A program made the position numbers and the translations under genes. Positions 63,701 through 64,000 of a DNA stretch of 64,000 nucleotides are shown piece after piece. Origin of the DNA: Cloeon dipterum (Eukaryota > Arthropoda > Insecta > Ephemeroptera > Baetidae). The stretch is from the NCBI RefSeq assembly GCF_949628265.1, contig NC_088789.1:9230886-9294885 (forward strand). Direction: 5' to 3'. The notes under the pieces are model-generated. The model saw nothing but the letters and a program-made list of their open reading frames with translations, did no database searches and had not been told where the DNA came from. Positions within the stretch are counted from its first letter, which is position 1. The number at the start of each line of letters is the position of its first letter.

Positions 63701-64000
63701 GCTTTCAAGGTAGTATGTTTTTTCTTTGAAATGCCAGAAGTTGTTAGCAATTGTTCATAGCAAGCTAACCTAATAAAAACCGCTGCTGTTACAGAGATAA
63801 AGAAGATGTTGAGCGCTACACGAGGTTAGCTGCTGAGAAGTCTAAAGAAGCTGAAATTCTGAGACGGGAGCTGACAAAGGAAAAGTTTGAGCGAGCCAGA
63901 CTGGCGGAAGGGACCTCAAGGTATGAGAGGCCATGCTGTTTCCCAGATTATGTCGTGTCCTCCAAAGTAAAAACCAAAGTCTCCTTTGATGATGATCCTC
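48707..64000 (+). CDS. Cep135: CEP135 homologue, centriolar coiled-coil scaffold (3' end may lie past window)
   Basis: Nineteen exons: 48707-48895, 49042-49168, 49267-49431, 49792-50048, 50106-50229, 50283-50612, 50665-50843, 50894-51004, 51057-51206, 51264-51359, 51541-51734, 51790-51988, 52042-52157, 62628-62753, 62814-62967, 63023-63220 (or -63244), 63277-63453, 63507-63709, 63795-63920. Phases agree throughout; about 1075 residues are present against roughly 1140 in human. The N-terminus (LGYEHPFTIDSLQLVEKL, STES) and EPYQKENARL match vertebrate CEP135. LSRRDKEIERLENMMDGG, IKRLQDDLSTALKD, IFSYESQ and LNAVHELCMKLDSQKEALED match its later blocks. Nearly all of it is heptad-like coiled coil, interrupted near exon 7 by a Ser/Arg segment. 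The protein should sit in the centriole cartwheel and bind microtubules and SAS-6-type partners (family knowledge). Intron 13 is 10.5 kb and hosts another gene. After 63920 the frame stays open to the window edge, so the exon may read on instead of splicing there. Confidence 0.93.
52583..53995 (-). CDS. Secreted cysteine-repeat protein, DUF4789 type, nested in a CEP135 intron
   Basis: Two coding exons on the minus strand, 53995-53469 and 53375-52583 (phase 2 junction), encode 439 residues. A signal peptide (MISACSVIILALSVLPSTRPA) is followed by nine imperfect repeats. Each has a Cys, an aromatic or His, a short spacer and a [QRTG]-G-P-C-x-x-G core: QQGPCPE, QRGPCLLG, TRGPCPIG, SRGPCSRG, TTGPCPPG, TRGPCQSG, SRGPCPFG, VQGPCPKG, and a diverged TKGFCQSG. 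Further paired Cys (CQC, CRC, CGC, CEC) lie between repeats, suggesting a disulphide-rich extracellular protein. This arrangement is that of the insect DUF4789 family, whose function is unknown to me. GC content and codon use are much higher than in the host intron. A 5' UTR exon far upstream (see 55973-56284) implies its own promoter. Confidence 0.9.
53996..54018 (-). other. 5' UTR portion of the DUF4789 gene's ATG exon
   Basis: The minus-strand acceptor TGCGTTTTCAG (AG at 54020-54019) lies 23 nt before the ATG. It fits a spliced leader exon joined from the donor at 55972. Confidence 0.6.
54021..55972 (-). other. Leader intron of the DUF4789 gene
   Basis: AT-rich sequence bounded by a matching donor and acceptor on the minus strand. 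Apart from a plus-strand TATA-like site (55371), nothing recognisable was found. Open frames around 54343-54754 (+) have no family resemblance. Confidence 0.45.
55371..55379 (+). promoter_or_regulatory. Orphan plus-strand TATA-like site
   Basis: TATAAAAAG is followed about 25 nt later by TTCAGCAG and then a short frame beginning MYFLITQEHAET. It could start a shorter CEP135 transcript or an unrelated RNA, or be chance. No downstream coding exon supports it. Confidence 0.2.
55973..56284 (-). promoter_or_regulatory. Probable first (untranslated) exon and promoter of the DUF4789 gene
   Basis: On the minus strand a strong donor GTTAG|GTGAGT ends an exon at 55973, leaving a 1.95-kb intron to the acceptor at 54019. 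Upstream sequence up to about 56284 is GC-rich and CpG-rich against an AT-rich background. A TCAGT initiator-like motif falls at 56286-56282 with no TATA box at the right distance. The exact start is unproven. Confidence 0.45.
56300..61590. other. Remainder of CEP135 intron 13, no gene seen
   Basis: AT-rich, apart from a GCTGCTGTTGCTGCTGCTGCT run near 56368-56391 and an (ATTT)n run near 59203-59224. Short frames on both strands match nothing. Intron sequence of CEP135 and upstream regulatory DNA of the nested gene are the simplest descriptions. Confidence 0.55.
61603..61758 (+). CDS. Candidate CEP135 cassette exon (156 nt, phase 2-2)
   Basis: A GC-rich block stands out in the AT-rich intron. 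A long pyrimidine tract (61535-61575) is followed by no AG until GGTGAAAG at 61602. The block ends CACCAG|GTATGG. Entering in the phase left by CEP135 exon 13 (CA|G) it stays open, and it leaves in the phase needed by exon 14 (AG|G). Including it therefore adds exactly 52 residues without a shift. The insert is basic and Ser/Pro-rich (TSVWPKKPSSPSSTPRKSLP...). Read on past the donor it would stop at 61825, giving an alternative short C-terminus. A second frame is also open, so coding status is unproven. Confidence 0.4.

Noticed and set aside
1-64000. Search for tRNA, rRNA, CRISPR arrays, transposase or viral genes
   Set aside because: Nothing matching conserved tRNA boxes in a cloverleaf context, spaced direct repeats, or transposase, reverse transcriptase or capsid motifs was seen by eye.

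Overview
The window looks like nuclear DNA of an arthropod, most likely an insect. It is AT-rich, protein-coding genes are split by GT-AG introns (many only 50-60 nt), TATA and AATAAA signals are present, and there are Rebers-Riddiford cuticle proteins, GH18 chitinase-family proteins and insect versions of ZC3H18 and CEP135. I cannot name the species. No rRNA, tRNA, CRISPR array, phage or intact transposon was recognised.

Layout. Positions 1-18300 hold no supportable gene, only one orphan core-promoter-like site and a 35-nt palindrome. A spliced, catalytically dead GH18 gene lies at 18502-20261 (+). A long non-coding stretch follows to 29340. A three-exon RR-2 cuticle protein gene with a clear TATA box is at 29447-31420 (+). 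A second GH18 gene with all key residues intact is at 33830-35515 (+). A four-exon RR cuticle protein gene is at 39621-43399 (-). A ten-exon ZC3H18 homologue (44534-47609, -) sits head-to-head with a CEP135 homologue (48707 to the window end, +). CEP135 intron 13 is 10.5 kb and holds a complete two-coding-exon gene on the opposite strand (52583-53995), encoding a secreted DUF4789-type cysteine-repeat protein. The same intron holds a candidate 156-nt in-frame cassette exon.

Themes. Four of the seven genes concern the chitinous exoskeleton: two chitin-binding cuticle proteins, one presumed active chitinase and one chitinase-like protein that probably only binds. The other three are a nuclear RNA-processing factor (ZC3H18), a centriole cartwheel/scaffold protein (CEP135) and a secreted repeat protein of unknown function. 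Exon models were built by hand from splice sites and reading phase. They are phase-consistent throughout, except for the unresolved first exon of the first GH18 gene and the CEP135 3' end, which may run past the window.

I found no convincing undescribed multi-gene system. The most interesting items are the dead GH18 paralogue, a GC-AG intron supported by the paralogue, the CEP135 cassette exon, the nested gene, and several short structured or repeated non-coding elements.
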